Counted from the first letter of the stretch, positions 34,695 to 44,456 are shown. The stretch: 64,000 nt of DNA from Anaerosacchariphilus hominis (GCF_014290175.1 NZ_JACOOR010000006.1:214050-278049); one strand, 5' to 3'. Notes: generated from the letters alone by a model not told the origin. Translations and numbers: made by a program.

Positions 34695-36383
34695 TCAGCC
34701 CTTCTGTACCGCTTCGCTCCGGTAAGCCAGCAGCCGCTGCATCACATCGTCCCTGCCCCGGCCGAAATGGTCATGAAGCTCGGAATACTCTTCGTAGAGC
34801 TTATTATATACTTCCACATTCTCCGGATTCGGGAAGAAGCGCCTCTCGGACTTGAGCCCGATATGTCTGGCCGCTTCCAGGATATCATCGTAGCCTCCGG
34901 TCTCTTTTCCAGCGGCCACCGCCGCGTAAGCCGCGCTGCCTCTGGCGCATCCGTACATTCCGCCGCAAATCCGCAAGGGAAGATTCAGCACATCTGCGTA
35001 GATCTGCATCAGAAGCATATTCTTCTGGCTGATACCGCCTGTGGCGTAGATAGCGTCAATATTTACCCCATGTTCCCGGTAATTTTCTACGATTTTTCTG
35101 GTGCTGAAGGCTGTGGCCTCCAATAATGCCCGGTAAATATGTTCCGCCTTTGTCTGAAGGGTCATACCCACCATCAAACCGGTTAAAGACGAATTCAACA
35201 GAATGCTCCGATTTCCGTTCCACCAGTCCAGGGCTACGATTCCCGTCTCCCCGGGCTTCAACTCCGCCGCCTTTTCTGACAGATATTGCTGGCTGTCCTT
35301 GCTTTCCTTCTCCGCCTCCTGGGCATAATCCTCCGGCATGCAGTTCTTCACCTGCCACTCGAACAGATCCCCCAGGGCGCTCTGTCCCGCTTCGTAGCTG
35401 AAGAATCCCGGATAAATGCCCCCATAGGACATTCCGAAGATTCCCGGAACCAGATGTTCCTCTTTACTCAATATCAGGTGGCAGCCGCTGGTTCCCAGAA
35501 CCGACAGCATTATATTGGTCCGGTCGATTCCCGCTCCTGCCACTCCCGCAAATGAATCTATAACAAACGGCGCTACCGCACATCCTTCCGGCAGTCCGAA
35601 CCGCCGGGCTGCGTCGCCGCATACCTTTCCTGCTTCTTCTCCCAGTCCTATCATGGGATAATTCAATTTTTCCGATACATAGTTGGCCAATTCCGGATGA
35701 AGCTCCTCGTAAAACTCCCTGTCCGGATACCCGGTCTTCCAGTTACAAAAGCCTTTGTAACCGGCCGCACAGATACTTTTCTGCAGCTTTCCGCAGAGAA
35801 TGGCTGTAATCCAGTCTCCCGCTTCTATATAATAGTCTGCGGCCCGATATACCTCCGGCGCACAGTGCAATGTTTCCAGTACTTTACTGATGGGATACTC
35901 GCTGGTAATCCGATTCCCGTAATATCTGACCCATTTCTCGTCCCGACGCTTGATCACTTCGTTAATCTGATCCGCCTCTTTTCCCGGCGAATGATGCTTC
36001 CACAACTTCACATAAGCATGGGGGTTCGACGCGAACTCCGGCAGCGTGCACAAAGGTGTCAGATCTTTTTTTATCGGTAAATAGGTGGAGGAGGTGAAGG
36101 ACGCCGCCACTCCGATGATGTCCTCCTGTCTGAGTCCCGACAGCTCCATTGCCTCCGGTACCGCATGCTCCAGGGCCTCCAGATAGTCCATGGGATGCTG
36201 CAGGGCGTAGTCCTTGCCCAGCTTCGTTCCGTCGGGAAGCTGCTCTGTCATGGTGTCATGGGGATAAACATACATGGCTGAAGCCTTCAGTTCCCCTGTC
36301 TTTACATTGATGATAACCGCTCTTGCGGATCCGGTTCCAAAATCGATGCCTATGGTATATTTCTCTCTTGTATTCTCGCTCAT
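34695..36383 (-). CDS. FGGY-family carbohydrate kinase, ribulokinase (AraB)-like
   Basis: A 562-residue kinase with the N-terminal phosphate-binding GIDFGTGSARAV (about residues 12-23), AraB-like blocks FTSSTYLPI and YVKLWKHHSP, VLGTSGCHLIL in the middle and ATGGISQKNMLLMQIYADV (about 460) near the C-terminus. Ribulokinases phosphorylate L- or D-ribulose and some pentitols at O5. Its start is set by an AGAGGAA site; an in-frame extension upstream lies in the DUF624 gene. The operon lacks arabinose isomerase and ribulose-phosphate epimerase, so the true substrate may be another ketose or polyol. Confidence 0.88.
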   Translation of the reverse strand: MSENTREKYTIGIDFGTGSARAVIINVKTGELKASAMYVYPHDTMTEQLPDGTKLGKDYALQHPMDYLEALEHAVPEAMELSGLRQEDIIGVAASFTSSTYLPIKKDLTPLCTLPEFASNPHAYVKLWKHHSPGKEADQINEVIKRRDEKWVRYYGNRITSEYPISKVLETLHCAPEVYRAADYYIEAGDWITAILCGKLQKSICAAGYKGFCNWKTGYPDREFYEELHPELANYVSEKLNYPMIGLGEEAGKVCGDAARRFGLPEGCAVAPFVIDSFAGVAGAGIDRTNIMLSVLGTSGCHLILSKEEHLVPGIFGMSYGGIYPGFFSYEAGQSALGDLFEWQVKNCMPEDYAQEAEKESKDSQQYLSEKAAELKPGETGIVALDWWNGNRSILLNSSLTGLMVGMTLQTKAEHIYRALLEATAFSTRKIVENYREHGVNIDAIYATGGISQKNMLLMQIYADVLNLPLRICGGMYGCARGSAAYAAVAAGKETGGYDDILEAARHIGLKSERRFFPNPENVEVYNKLYEEYSELHDHFGRGRDDVMQRLLAYRSEAVQKG

Positions 36384-37042
36384 ATGCGTTCCTCTTTTTC
36401 TGCAAACCTCTGCTGCCCTTCTTCTGCGGTCCGTTCCATACATTTCAGGAAAATCGGATACATGTGCCGTGTAATCAGAAAAGCGGTAAACGAAACTGCT
36501 ATCAGAGTCAGTGGCGGAACCAGGTAGCAGGCTGTCACAGCCACTGCTATCGTCAGAATAAATGCTGCCGTTGACAAGAGATATTTAAAGGAAATACCCA
36601 GGGCATTTACAAAGCACTGGGCCGTGCTCTGCTCAAAAAATGCCAACAGGGGATAGATATAGATACCTGTAAAGCTGTACAGTACGCCGAACAGTACCAG
36701 AAAAAGTAACAGGGATCGGCTGGCGGTCAGATATTCCAGACCCCGGGTCTGACAGAGATGGTATACAACCATTCCCACATCCACAGCCAGAAATAAATAT
36801 ATCATTCCGATGAATACACCCTGCTTCAGATTCCCCGCGAAGGCTTTTTTATACAGCTTCCATGTGGACGGCCCGTCTCCGCCATCCTGTCTTCTCTTCA
36901 GTAGTACATAATAGACTGCTGTGGTAGACGCGCCTATGGTGACAACCGGCAGCGAAGTAATCAGCCACATGGTATTCAGGATAAATAAATCCGCCAGCAG
37001 TGAAAAGAAATCTCCCACTTTTTTTATTCCCAGTTTCTTCAT
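36380..37042 (-). CDS. DUF624 (YesL-like) membrane protein
   Basis: A 220-residue protein with about five membrane helices and the typical N-terminal block NTMWLITSLPVVTIGASTTAVYY (around residue 28, only partly quoted in meaning). DUF624 proteins are regularly encoded with carbohydrate ABC importers in Firmicutes; their role is unknown. Its 3' end overlaps the kinase start by 4 nt and it follows the solute-binding protein gene, fitting the operon. The C-terminal tail is hydrophilic and Glu/Arg-rich. Confidence 0.85.
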   Translation of the reverse strand: MKKLGIKKVGDFFSLLADLFILNTMWLITSLPVVTIGASTTAVYYVLLKRRQDGGDGPSTWKLYKKAFAGNLKQGVFIGMIYLFLAVDVGMVVYHLCQTRGLEYLTASRSLLLFLVLFGVLYSFTGIYIYPLLAFFEQSTAQCFVNALGISFKYLLSTAAFILTIAVAVTACYLVPPLTLIAVSFTAFLITRHMYPIFLKCMERTAEEGQQRFAEKEERI

Positions 37043-37109
37043 AACTCCGCCGCCTTTCCGTCACACTTGGTTTATAGGATGTAATTTGATAGCTTTTCCG
37101 TTATTTTCG

Positions 37110-38459
37110 TTACGGTCTTCCTTCGTGGTCAGCCAGAATCTCTTCCACGTTTGCTCTCTGCTCTTCCAGTGCTGTCTTCGGATCCTCTGCATCGTAAAAT
37201 ACTGCGTCCATAAATGCGGTCAGATCCTCTACCACGTCGCCGGATGCCTCGATAAGGTAATCGGTTACGATGGTATCCAGATACTCATGCGCTCTTGCCC
37301 AGTCTGCGTCATTTGCAGCCTTTGCTTTCAGGAGCTCGGTATTCTTTACAGTGCCGGAGCATGCCAGGTAACCAGTGTTGTCGTCAAAGTAAGCGATACC
37401 GTCCTCTGAGGTATACAGCCACTGCATGAACTTCCATGCTGCGTCCTTGTGCTGAGAGCTCTCCAGCATTACCATGGTGTTTCCACCGTAGGGAACTGCG
37501 TAATGTACCTTTCCGTCGATCTCATGTCCCGGAATCTGTGCGATTTCCATGTTCACACCGGACTCCTCACATGCGGAGCGGATCTCATTCAGAGCGCCTA
37601 CAGACTGTACCAGGAACGCGCACTCTCCGCCGGAGAACCAGCCCTTGATGGTGTTTGCGCCTTCAGTGGTGGGAGCCGGACGGAAGGTATCGTCCTTTAC
37701 CATGCCCTGAAGCAGGTTAAACGCCTCTACTGCGCTGCCATTGTCCAGACAGTCAAGCTTCAGGCCGTCCTCAGAGAAGACCGGTCCGCCGTAGGTCTCA
37801 ACCATCATCCAGAAGTACCAGATATCTCTGGGCTGTGAGAATCCGAAATCACTGTAGCCGCCGTCTTTTAACTTCTTACAGGTATCCGCCATCTCTTCCC
37901 ATGTCTTCGGAACTTCCAGACCGGCCTTATCCAGAATATCGGTGTTCACGTACAGAACCGGTGTGGAGCATCCCATGGGAAGGGCGTTCAGCTTCTGTCC
38001 GTCCTCGCTCAGATAATCCGTATAGAAGCCCTCTACGAAGTCATCCAGAGTAACACCGCTCTCATCTGTCATATAGTCCAGCAGATTCGCGGTCACGTCG
38101 TCCTGGCTCAGAATAACGACCTGGCCGGAGCCCATCTGAAGCAGATCCGGTCCTGCGCCTGCCGCGATATCCGCAATGGTCTTCGCTACAGAATCGGTGT
38201 AGCCTCCCTGATAGGTTCCGATAACTTCTACTTCATCCTGGCTCTCGTTATACTTTGCGATCATCTGATCCAGAACTTCTCCGTTTTTGCCGGACATGGA
38301 ATGCCAGAAGTTGACGGTTTCCTTTCCATCTGCTGTGGCCGTGGTGTCGGCTGTGGTGGTGTCTCCTGTGTCGGCTGTGGTGCCGCCTCCGCCGCACGCT
38401 GTCAGTCCCAGTGCCATGCTCAGTGACAGTGCGATTGCAAGACTCTTTTTCATTTTCAT
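37110..38459 (-). CDS. Extracellular solute-binding lipoprotein, sugar ABC importer (family 1)
   Basis: A 449-residue lipoprotein with signal peptide MKMKKSLAIALSLSMALG and lipobox LTAC (Cys22). A Gly/Thr linker precedes the family-1 binding domain, with ETVNFWHSMSGKNGEVLDQM at its N-terminus and WKFMQWLYTSEDG near the C-terminus. It resembles UgpB/MalE-type proteins that bind glycerophosphodiesters, glycerol 3-phosphate or oligosaccharides; the gene context favours a glycerophosphate-containing ligand. Genes for two permeases and the ATPase lie immediately upstream. Confidence 0.92.
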   Translation of the reverse strand: MKMKKSLAIALSLSMALGLTACGGGGTTADTGDTTTADTTATADGKETVNFWHSMSGKNGEVLDQMIAKYNESQDEVEVIGTYQGGYTDSVAKTIADIAAGAGPDLLQMGSGQVVILSQDDVTANLLDYMTDESGVTLDDFVEGFYTDYLSEDGQKLNALPMGCSTPVLYVNTDILDKAGLEVPKTWEEMADTCKKLKDGGYSDFGFSQPRDIWYFWMMVETYGGPVFSEDGLKLDCLDNGSAVEAFNLLQGMVKDDTFRPAPTTEGANTIKGWFSGGECAFLVQSVGALNEIRSACEESGVNMEIAQIPGHEIDGKVHYAVPYGGNTMVMLESSQHKDAAWKFMQWLYTSEDGIAYFDDNTGYLACSGTVKNTELLKAKAANDADWARAHEYLDTIVTDYLIEASGDVVEDLTAFMDAVFYDAEDPKTALEEQRANVEEILADHEGRP

Positions 38460-38524
38460 TTGAATCCTCCTTTTATTTTTTATATCTAGATCCGTCCCGC
38501 GGTTCTATTCTCTTAGTTATACAG

Positions 38525-39355
38525 TTACTTAATTCCTGAATAGGTAAAGGAATTGATGATAAACTTAGATGCAAAAATGTAAATCAGCACCAGCGGCATT
38601 ACCAGGAACATATTTCCTGCCATGATGACATTCCAGTTGTTGTTGCCCTCCGCGTCCTTCAGGGCCGCGATTCCCACGGTCAGGGGTCGGACTGCGTCGG
38701 CTCTGGTCATCATCAGCGGCCAGAAGTAATCATTCCAGTGTCCCACGAAGCTCAGCAGCGCAATGGCTGAAATAGCCGGTTTAGACATGGGAAGCATGAT
38801 TTTTCCCAGTATCTTCAGTTCGGAAGCATTATCCAGACGGGCTGCCTCCAGCAGCTCATCCGGCACCTGCATGAAATACTGCCTCAGCAGGAAGATTCCG
38901 AAGGCGTTGGTCATGTGAGGAAGAATCTGGGGAATCAGTGTATTCACGAGTCTCCAGTCTCCCATCATATAGTAAACAGGGAGGAATGTTACCTGTACAG
39001 GCATCATAAAGGCCACAAGTACCAGTCCGAAGAGGAAGCCTCTTCCCTTGAATTTAAACTTTGCGAAGGCGTAAGCTGCCGGAACCATCACCAGTGACTG
39101 CAAAATCACGATGGAGAAGATGATGATAATGGAGTTCTTCAGGTAGAGCCCGAAGGGAGCCATATTCCAGGCTGTCACAAAGTTCTGCCACTGCGGGCTG
39201 GCCGGTATAAAAGTAATCGGAGCCCGGCTGGATTCTGTCGCCGTCTGCAGGGAAATCGATATCATCCACAGAAAGGGAAATAAAAAGATAAGACAAATCA
39301 ATATCTTTGCAATCACCCCAATAAAACCGGCAATCTTCTGTTTTTTCTTATACAT
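38525..39355 (-). CDS. Carbohydrate ABC transporter permease (MalG/UgpE-like)
   Basis: A 276-residue inner-membrane permease with six predicted helices. The EAA loop that docks the ATPase is ELLEAARLDNASELKILGKIMLPMSKP (about residues 165-190, conserved EAA...G). It ends in KFIINSFTYSGIK, typical for MalG-type permeases. It follows the partner permease gene by 10 nt. Confidence 0.94.
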   Translation of the reverse strand: MYKKKQKIAGFIGVIAKILICLIFLFPFLWMISISLQTATESSRAPITFIPASPQWQNFVTAWNMAPFGLYLKNSIIIIFSIVILQSLVMVPAAYAFAKFKFKGRGFLFGLVLVAFMMPVQVTFLPVYYMMGDWRLVNTLIPQILPHMTNAFGIFLLRQYFMQVPDELLEAARLDNASELKILGKIMLPMSKPAISAIALLSFVGHWNDYFWPLMMTRADAVRPLTVGIAALKDAEGNNNWNVIMAGNMFLVMPLVLIYIFASKFIINSFTYSGIK

Positions 39356-39365
39356 ACCTGCCTCC

Positions 39366-40274
39366 TTATTGGTAATGAACTTTCTTGGACAACAGTGCGA
39401 AATACAGAATGGTCAGGATTCCTACGATGATGAACAGAACCGTTCCTCCTGCAGCCGCACGGCCGATGTCGTATTTGGTGAATACCTGCTGGTACACGTA
39501 ATATACCAGGGAGTTTGTGGAGTTATTGGGTCCGCCTGCGGTCATGACGCGGATGGTTTCAAATACCTTGAAGCTTCCGATAGTCATGATAATCAAGGTG
39601 AAGAACAGCTGCGGGGAAATCAGCGGAATGGTGATTTTCCGCAGGGTCGTCAGCTTGCTGGCGTCATCCAAGGCCGCCGCCTCGTAAATGCTGTCCGGTA
39701 TGCTCTGCAGGGAGCCCATGATAATCACGGTGTAGTATCCGATGGCCTTCCACACTGCCACCAGGATGACCGACATCAGCGCCGTGGACGAGCTCTGAGT
39801 CCATTGGCACCGCTCCAGTCCCACCGCCACCAGGATTTCGTTCAGAAGACCGTTGTTCACGCCCATCATCTGAGCAAAGATCAGACCTACGGAAATCATG
39901 GAAATGATATGGGGCAGGAACATGGCCGCCTGGGTAAACTTGCTGAATTTATCCTTCTTTCTTCCCAGCCAGATGGCCAGAACCACTGCGCAGAGCATAA
40001 TGAATACTACGGTCCATAAGGTGTAAATTCCTGTGTTCTTCAAAGATTTTACAAAATCCGTGGAGTGGAAAATCTTCACATAATTCTTCATGCCCACAAA
40101 TTTTGTCTTGGCCGGATTCAGCTGGTTCACATCATAAAAGCTCCAGAAAACCATCTTAATGGCCGGATAAACCGTGAAGAGCATAATTCCGAGTATGGCC
40201 GGCGCTATCAGCAGATATGGCTTCAGAATCCGCATGATATGACGGCTCTTTTTATTCTTTCTGCCTTTTTCCAT
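39366..40274 (-). CDS. Sugar ABC transporter permease (MalF/UgpA-like)
   Basis: A 302-residue permease with six predicted helices and the EAA loop DSIYEAAALDDASKLTTLRKITIPL (starting near residue 195). Its ATG overlaps the stop of the ATPase gene in a TGATG arrangement, so the two are translationally coupled; a GTG one codon upstream is an alternative start. With the MalG-like gene, the solute-binding protein and the UgpC-like ATPase it forms a complete importer. Confidence 0.94.
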   Translation of the reverse strand: MEKGRKNKKSRHIMRILKPYLLIAPAILGIMLFTVYPAIKMVFWSFYDVNQLNPAKTKFVGMKNYVKIFHSTDFVKSLKNTGIYTLWTVVFIMLCAVVLAIWLGRKKDKFSKFTQAAMFLPHIISMISVGLIFAQMMGVNNGLLNEILVAVGLERCQWTQSSSTALMSVILVAVWKAIGYYTVIIMGSLQSIPDSIYEAAALDDASKLTTLRKITIPLISPQLFFTLIIMTIGSFKVFETIRVMTAGGPNNSTNSLVYYVYQQVFTKYDIGRAAAGGTVLFIIVGILTILYFALLSKKVHYQ

Positions 40275-41317
40275 CACATCGCCCCTACTTTCCCCATATA
40301 GGTCTCATAGCCATCGTCCTGCTGCCTGATCCGCATCTCGTCCTTTCCGAAAATGTAGATCTTCTCCCTGGGAACATGGATCCAGACTGTCTCGTCCACT
40401 CCATGGGAATCGTCTCCTGACTTGACCACAAAGGTATCCTGCTGCTCGTTCCGGATAGTATACAGGGTCTCACTTCCCAGCATCTCCCGGGCTGCGATGG
40501 TGCCCTGCATCTTGAACCAGCCGTCTTCCTTCTCCTTGCTCATGATGGCCGCCTCCGGCCGGAATCCGAAACAGGAACCGTCCTCAAAGGCTTTTACGTT
40601 CATGGCCGGAGAACCGATGAATCTGGCAGTAAACAGATTATCCGGATCCTTGTACATGACGGAAGGAGAAGCCATCTGCTGGATCTTGCCCTGATTCATC
40701 AGTACAATAGTGTCCGCCATGCTCATGGCCTCCACCTGATCGTGAGTTACATATACGAAGGTGGTCTTCAGCTTCTTATGAAGCTCGATAAGCTCCACAC
40801 GCATCTGCACTCTCAGTTTGGCATCCAGGTTCGACAGGGGCTCGTCCATCAGGAATACGGACGGGTTCTTTACGATGGCCCGGGCCAGTGCGATTCTCTG
40901 TCTCTGGCCTCCGGAAAGCGTTCCCGGCTTCCGATCCAGATATTCAGTCATGCCTACCTTCTCGCAGGCCTCTTTCACTCTGCGCTCCCGTTCTTCCTTG
41001 GGAATTTTCTGATTCTTCAGTCCGAATTCAATATTGTCCCGAACTGTCATAGTGGGATAGATGGCATAGTTCTGAAATACCATGGCTACTCCGCGCTTTC
41101 CCGGCTCAATATCTGTTACATCCTGATCTCCTACCAGTACCTCTCCGGAGGTCTGTGGTCCGATTCCCGCAATCATACGCAGCAGTGTGGTCTTTCCGCA
41201 GCCGGAAGGGCCTACCAGGACCGTAAAGGAACCATCCTCAATCTTCAGGTCCAGGTCCTTGATCACTACTGTTTTGTCAAATTGCTTTGTTACATTTTTA
41301 AATTCAATCGAAGCCAT
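40274..41317 (-). CDS. ABC importer ATPase, UgpC/MsmX-type
   Basis: A 347-residue ATPase with Walker A GPSGCGKTT (about residues 37-45), signature LSGGQRQRIA (about 133), Walker B VFLMDEPLSNLD and the C-terminal OB-like regulatory domain typical of UgpC, MalK and MsmX (about 235-347, FGFRPEA). Unlike many Firmicutes that share one MsmX-type ATPase between importers, this system has its own copy. AAAGGAGAGGTG precedes the chosen ATG; an upstream in-frame ATG is less likely. Confidence 0.94.
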   Translation of the reverse strand: MASIEFKNVTKQFDKTVVIKDLDLKIEDGSFTVLVGPSGCGKTTLLRMIAGIGPQTSGEVLVGDQDVTDIEPGKRGVAMVFQNYAIYPTMTVRDNIEFGLKNQKIPKEERERRVKEACEKVGMTEYLDRKPGTLSGGQRQRIALARAIVKNPSVFLMDEPLSNLDAKLRVQMRVELIELHKKLKTTFVYVTHDQVEAMSMADTIVLMNQGKIQQMASPSVMYKDPDNLFTARFIGSPAMNVKAFEDGSCFGFRPEAAIMSKEKEDGWFKMQGTIAAREMLGSETLYTIRNEQQDTFVVKSGDDSHGVDETVWIHVPREKIYIFGKDEMRIRQQDDGYETYMGKVGAM

Positions 41318-41358
41318 TATCACCTCTCCTTTCTCAAACATCCCTCTCTTATTTGTTC

Positions 41359-42057
41359 CTATAATTCTTCCACATACACGACTCCCTTCATCGCTTTCAC
41401 GATGCCAAGAATTTCTCTGTGGGTATGACTCTTCTGCCCTTTCAGCGTCACAATGAAAGAAACGGTATGACTTGCGATAATTTCATCGTGTTCCATTTGT
41501 ATATTGCTGGGTTCCATATCCTGGCCCCGTATGTACCGCAGGAAGTCTCCCAGCGGCGTCTTCTTGTTCAGCTCCACATACAGCTCCACTACACGGGTGC
41601 GGCTGTGCATCCGGTTGTCCAGGGTATGCAGGCTGTTCAGAATCAGGAAAATCATCAGGGTACTGGCGATGGCCACCTCGTAAAGTCCCAGACCCACAGC
41701 CAGTCCCATACAGGCTGAGGCCCAGAGACCCGCTGCCGTGGTCAGTCCCTTAATCTGATTTCTTGAAGTCACAACGATCGTTCCCGCTCCCAGAAAACCG
41801 ATTCCACTGATGACCTGCGCTCCCATTCTGACCGGATCGCCTGTGCGGTACGCCTGATATACATACTGGTTGGTCATCGTTACGATACAGGCTCCCAGGC
41901 ACACCAGCATATAGGTTCTCAGACCGGCGGGCCTGTTTTTCATTCCCCGCTCCAGTCCCAGCATTCCACCCAGTATAAAAGCTAAAAATCCTCTTATCAC
42001 CAGTGACAGAGGTGTCAGCTCACGGATTTCCGTAAGCCCCGCTGTCCAGTATTCCAT
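41359..42057 (-). CDS. MgtC/SapB-family membrane protein
   Basis: A 232-residue protein with about four or five membrane helices, the MgtC signature MLGLERGMKNRPAGLRTYMLVCLGA (around residue 37, partly quoted in meaning: LERGMKNRPAGLRT) and a C-terminal cytoplasmic ACT-like domain (about 150-232). MgtC proteins affect ATP synthase, phosphate uptake and magnesium response in pathogens. Here the gene overlaps the glycerol-1-phosphate dehydrogenase gene by 38 nt inside the catabolic operon, an unusual place that may link it to phosphate or magnesium balance. Confidence 0.9.
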   Translation of the reverse strand: MEYWTAGLTEIRELTPLSLVIRGFLAFILGGMLGLERGMKNRPAGLRTYMLVCLGACIVTMTNQYVYQAYRTGDPVRMGAQVISGIGFLGAGTIVVTSRNQIKGLTTAAGLWASACMGLAVGLGLYEVAIASTLMIFLILNSLHTLDNRMHSRTRVVELYVELNKKTPLGDFLRYIRGQDMEPSNIQMEHDEIIASHTVSFIVTLKGQKSHTHREILGIVKAMKGVVYVEEL

Positions 42058-43414
42058 CTATCTCTTCCACCACCTGATCTGTCAGCTCCTCCAGCAGATC
42101 CAGATCCCACAGCATCTGCAGAATCGTATATCTGGCACGAATCTCCTTACAGTAAAGCAGTGTATTCCGAAGCATCTCCCTGTTTACCCCAATCTGGAAT
42201 GGGAAACAGGGTGCTCCCAGCTCTGACATTCTGTGGATGATTTCTCTGGAGGTAGGAAGCTCATTTAAAAGCTCCAGAATGGTCTGCCAGGATTCTTCCA
42301 TCTTATCAATGCGCTTCAGACGTCCTGTGGTCTCATTCTTCTGACTCTTTTTCTCCATCTCTATGACGCCCGGCGCAGCCGGACCGTAGGCCTCTTCTAT
42401 CTTCTTACACCATTTATCAAAGTCGTAGGCCTTTGCCGCTTCGCGGGCCCGTTCAAAATCGACCTGAGGCAGCTTCCGCAGCCGCTCGGTCAGTCTCAGA
42501 ATCAGGATGGTTCCCACTCCTACCTGATGGCCATGGGGTGCTGGTTTCTCTCCCTTCTGCTCAAAAATGGTCTCGAAGTAATGAGAAATATGATGCTCAC
42601 AGCCGGAAGCCGGTCTGGAATTGCCTATCATGCTCATGGCCACACCGGTAAATACCAGGCCTTCCATGATATCTCCGATAACCTGCGGATTCCGATCCTT
42701 CACCTTGTCCGCATTCTCCAGAACGCCTCTGACGCAGTGGTCCACCATCTCCACGATGGTTTCGCAGTAATATTCATCATTAATTAGCTTTGACAGCTTC
42801 CAGTCACAGAGGCAGGTGAACTTGCCCATCAGGTCGCCCAGACCTGCGGAAATCAGGGAATAGGGCGCGTTCTTAAGAATCTCTGTGTCGCCGATAATGA
42901 ATTCCGGTGTCCGTACCTCAAAGGTGGTCTTCAGATTGTCCACGGTCAGAGCAGAGATACTGGACGCAAAGCCGTCCATGGGCGCCGCCGTGGCGATGAT
43001 TCCGTAGGGAAGTCCCATCTTGAAGCTGAAATAGCGACACATGTCGTTGATGGAACCGGTTCCCACACCGATGACCACATCCCGGTCTTCCTTAATATGA
43101 ATCAGAATCTCTCCCAGCGTTCCCTCATCATAGGCTAGGTGATTGACCACATGGAAACATACATCCATTCCGGCGACTTCCAGCAGTTCTCTCGCTTTGT
43201 CGCCCGCTATCTTCTTCGTTACGCTGTCGCACACCAGGTAGACATTTTTCCATCCTCTGCTTTTTAAAAGCTCCGGCAGTTTTCCGATGGCATCTTTCTC
43301 TACAACAGCAGCCTTCAGGGCCGCTGTATGGGTGCGTCCGCAGGAACAGGAAAAGGTATGATTCAGACATTCCGGTAACGTCATAGCTGCATTTAATTCA
43401 TGTAAGTCTGACAT
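42020..43414 (-). CDS. sn-glycerol-1-phosphate dehydrogenase, AraM/EgsA-like
   Basis: A 464-residue iron-containing-alcohol-dehydrogenase-fold enzyme. Cofactor binding is in VVIGVGTGSINDMCRYFS (about residues 113-130), and PMDGFASSIS is the family hallmark. Metal ligands are expected in the Asp region GLGDLMGK and the histidines of CEHHISHYFE and APHGHQVG (about 265-290). B. subtilis AraM interconverts glycerol 1-phosphate and dihydroxyacetone phosphate. The protein is about 70 residues longer than AraM, mainly at its C-terminus. It is preceded by the glycerophosphodiesterase gene with 12 nt between them. Confidence 0.88.
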   Translation of the reverse strand: MSDLHELNAAMTLPECLNHTFSCSCGRTHTAALKAAVVEKDAIGKLPELLKSRGWKNVYLVCDSVTKKIAGDKARELLEVAGMDVCFHVVNHLAYDEGTLGEILIHIKEDRDVVIGVGTGSINDMCRYFSFKMGLPYGIIATAAPMDGFASSISALTVDNLKTTFEVRTPEFIIGDTEILKNAPYSLISAGLGDLMGKFTCLCDWKLSKLINDEYYCETIVEMVDHCVRGVLENADKVKDRNPQVIGDIMEGLVFTGVAMSMIGNSRPASGCEHHISHYFETIFEQKGEKPAPHGHQVGVGTILILRLTERLRKLPQVDFERAREAAKAYDFDKWCKKIEEAYGPAAPGVIEMEKKSQKNETTGRLKRIDKMEESWQTILELLNELPTSREIIHRMSELGAPCFPFQIGVNREMLRNTLLYCKEIRARYTILQMLWDLDLLEELTDQVVEEIDGILDSGAYGNP

Positions 43415-43426
43415 TTCTCATTCCTC

Positions 43427-44173
43427 CTACTCTATAATGTCGATACCTCTGAGAATCTTCATGGCAGGTCTGGGGTCATTGACGGTAATCAATGTGCTTC
43501 CCTTTGCGATGCTTTCCCGTACCTGCTCTTCTGTGTCTTCACACCAGCTCCATGGGTCGATTCCCTTCTTCACATATTCCGCGCAGAGCTCCTGGCTCAG
43601 ATCCTTCAGCGGAATTCCCACAGCGTAATAATGCTGTTCTGTTTCTTCATCTGCATCCTCTACCATATAAAGTGGGAAACCCTGGGTCTTTACGCCGTAT
43701 TTTTTATGGGCCAGGGTGGTGACTGCTCCGCTGAAGCTTGCGATGACGCAGCGCTCCAGGACTCCGTAATGATCCAGGGTCTGGATAGTCTTGTCCAGGG
43801 CCTCAGGCCGGTAGTCCTTCATCTCCACATTAAGTACCATCTTGGTATCCTGTACCAGCTCCAGCAGTTCCTCCAGTCTGGGGATGTACTGTCCTGCGTA
43901 CTTTTCATTGAACTTGATTCCCGCATCCAGCTTCCGCAGATCTGCGTAGGAATAGGTCTCGATATTTCCGGTTCCATTGGTGGTACGCTCCAGCATCTCG
44001 TCATGATGCAGCACCAGCTGTCCGTCTGTGGTCAGATGTACGTCTGTCTCGATTCCGTCCAATCCGTACTCCACAGCCTTCCGGAATGATAACATGGTGT
44101 TCTCCGGATAGAGGGCACGCACGCCTCTGTGTCCCATAATGGAAATGTTTTCTCTGCTCTGATCCCAATACAT
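43427..44173 (-). CDS. Glycerophosphodiester phosphodiesterase
   Basis: A 248-residue cytoplasmic GDPD with all catalytic motifs: MGHRGVRALYPENT (HR and PENT, about residues 13-26), DGIETDVH (metal-binding E-D, about 39-46) and LHHDEMLERTTNGTG (catalytic His, about 54-68). It would split a glycerophosphodiester into a glycerol phosphate and an alcohol or polyol. As first gene of the operon, directly ahead of a glycerol-1-phosphate dehydrogenase, it suggests that the released phosphate ester is glycerol 1-phosphate or is metabolised with it. No signal peptide is present. Confidence 0.95.
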   Translation of the reverse strand: MYWDQSRENISIMGHRGVRALYPENTMLSFRKAVEYGLDGIETDVHLTTDGQLVLHHDEMLERTTNGTGNIETYSYADLRKLDAGIKFNEKYAGQYIPRLEELLELVQDTKMVLNVEMKDYRPEALDKTIQTLDHYGVLERCVIASFSGAVTTLAHKKYGVKTQGFPLYMVEDADEETEQHYYAVGIPLKDLSQELCAEYVKKGIDPWSWCEDTEEQVRESIAKGSTLITVNDPRPAMKILRGIDIIE

Positions 44174-44456
44174 TCTTTTTCCTCCCGTTTTTTAACTTCT
44201 TTATTTTATCTGTTTATATAATTTGTTTTTTTAAGCAACTTTATTAAACGTTTTTATTATAGTAGTTTATTATTTGTAATTTGTCAATATGTTTTTTCAT
44301 ATTTTTCACTTATTTTTCGTTATTTTTTTCACCTGTTTTGAAGTTATTTAGCTTTGTTTTCGTCATTTTATCTATTCTTACCCACTTTCTGGTGTTTTTG
44401 GGTATTATTCACAAGACTTATCTCCCATTTTTAGAGATTATTCTTGGAAATGCCTA
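44174..44456. promoter_or_regulatory. AT-rich divergent control region of the glycerophospho-polyol-type operon and ROK gene
   Basis: About 350 bp of very AT-rich DNA separates the two divergent transcripts. On the minus strand TTGACA (rc at 44282-44287) is followed by TACTAT at 17 nt and TATAAT at 20 nt, a plausible operon promoter. Several TTTATTA/TAATAAA segments (44240-44275) could be operator sites for the ROK protein. No gene is seen. Confidence 0.45.
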
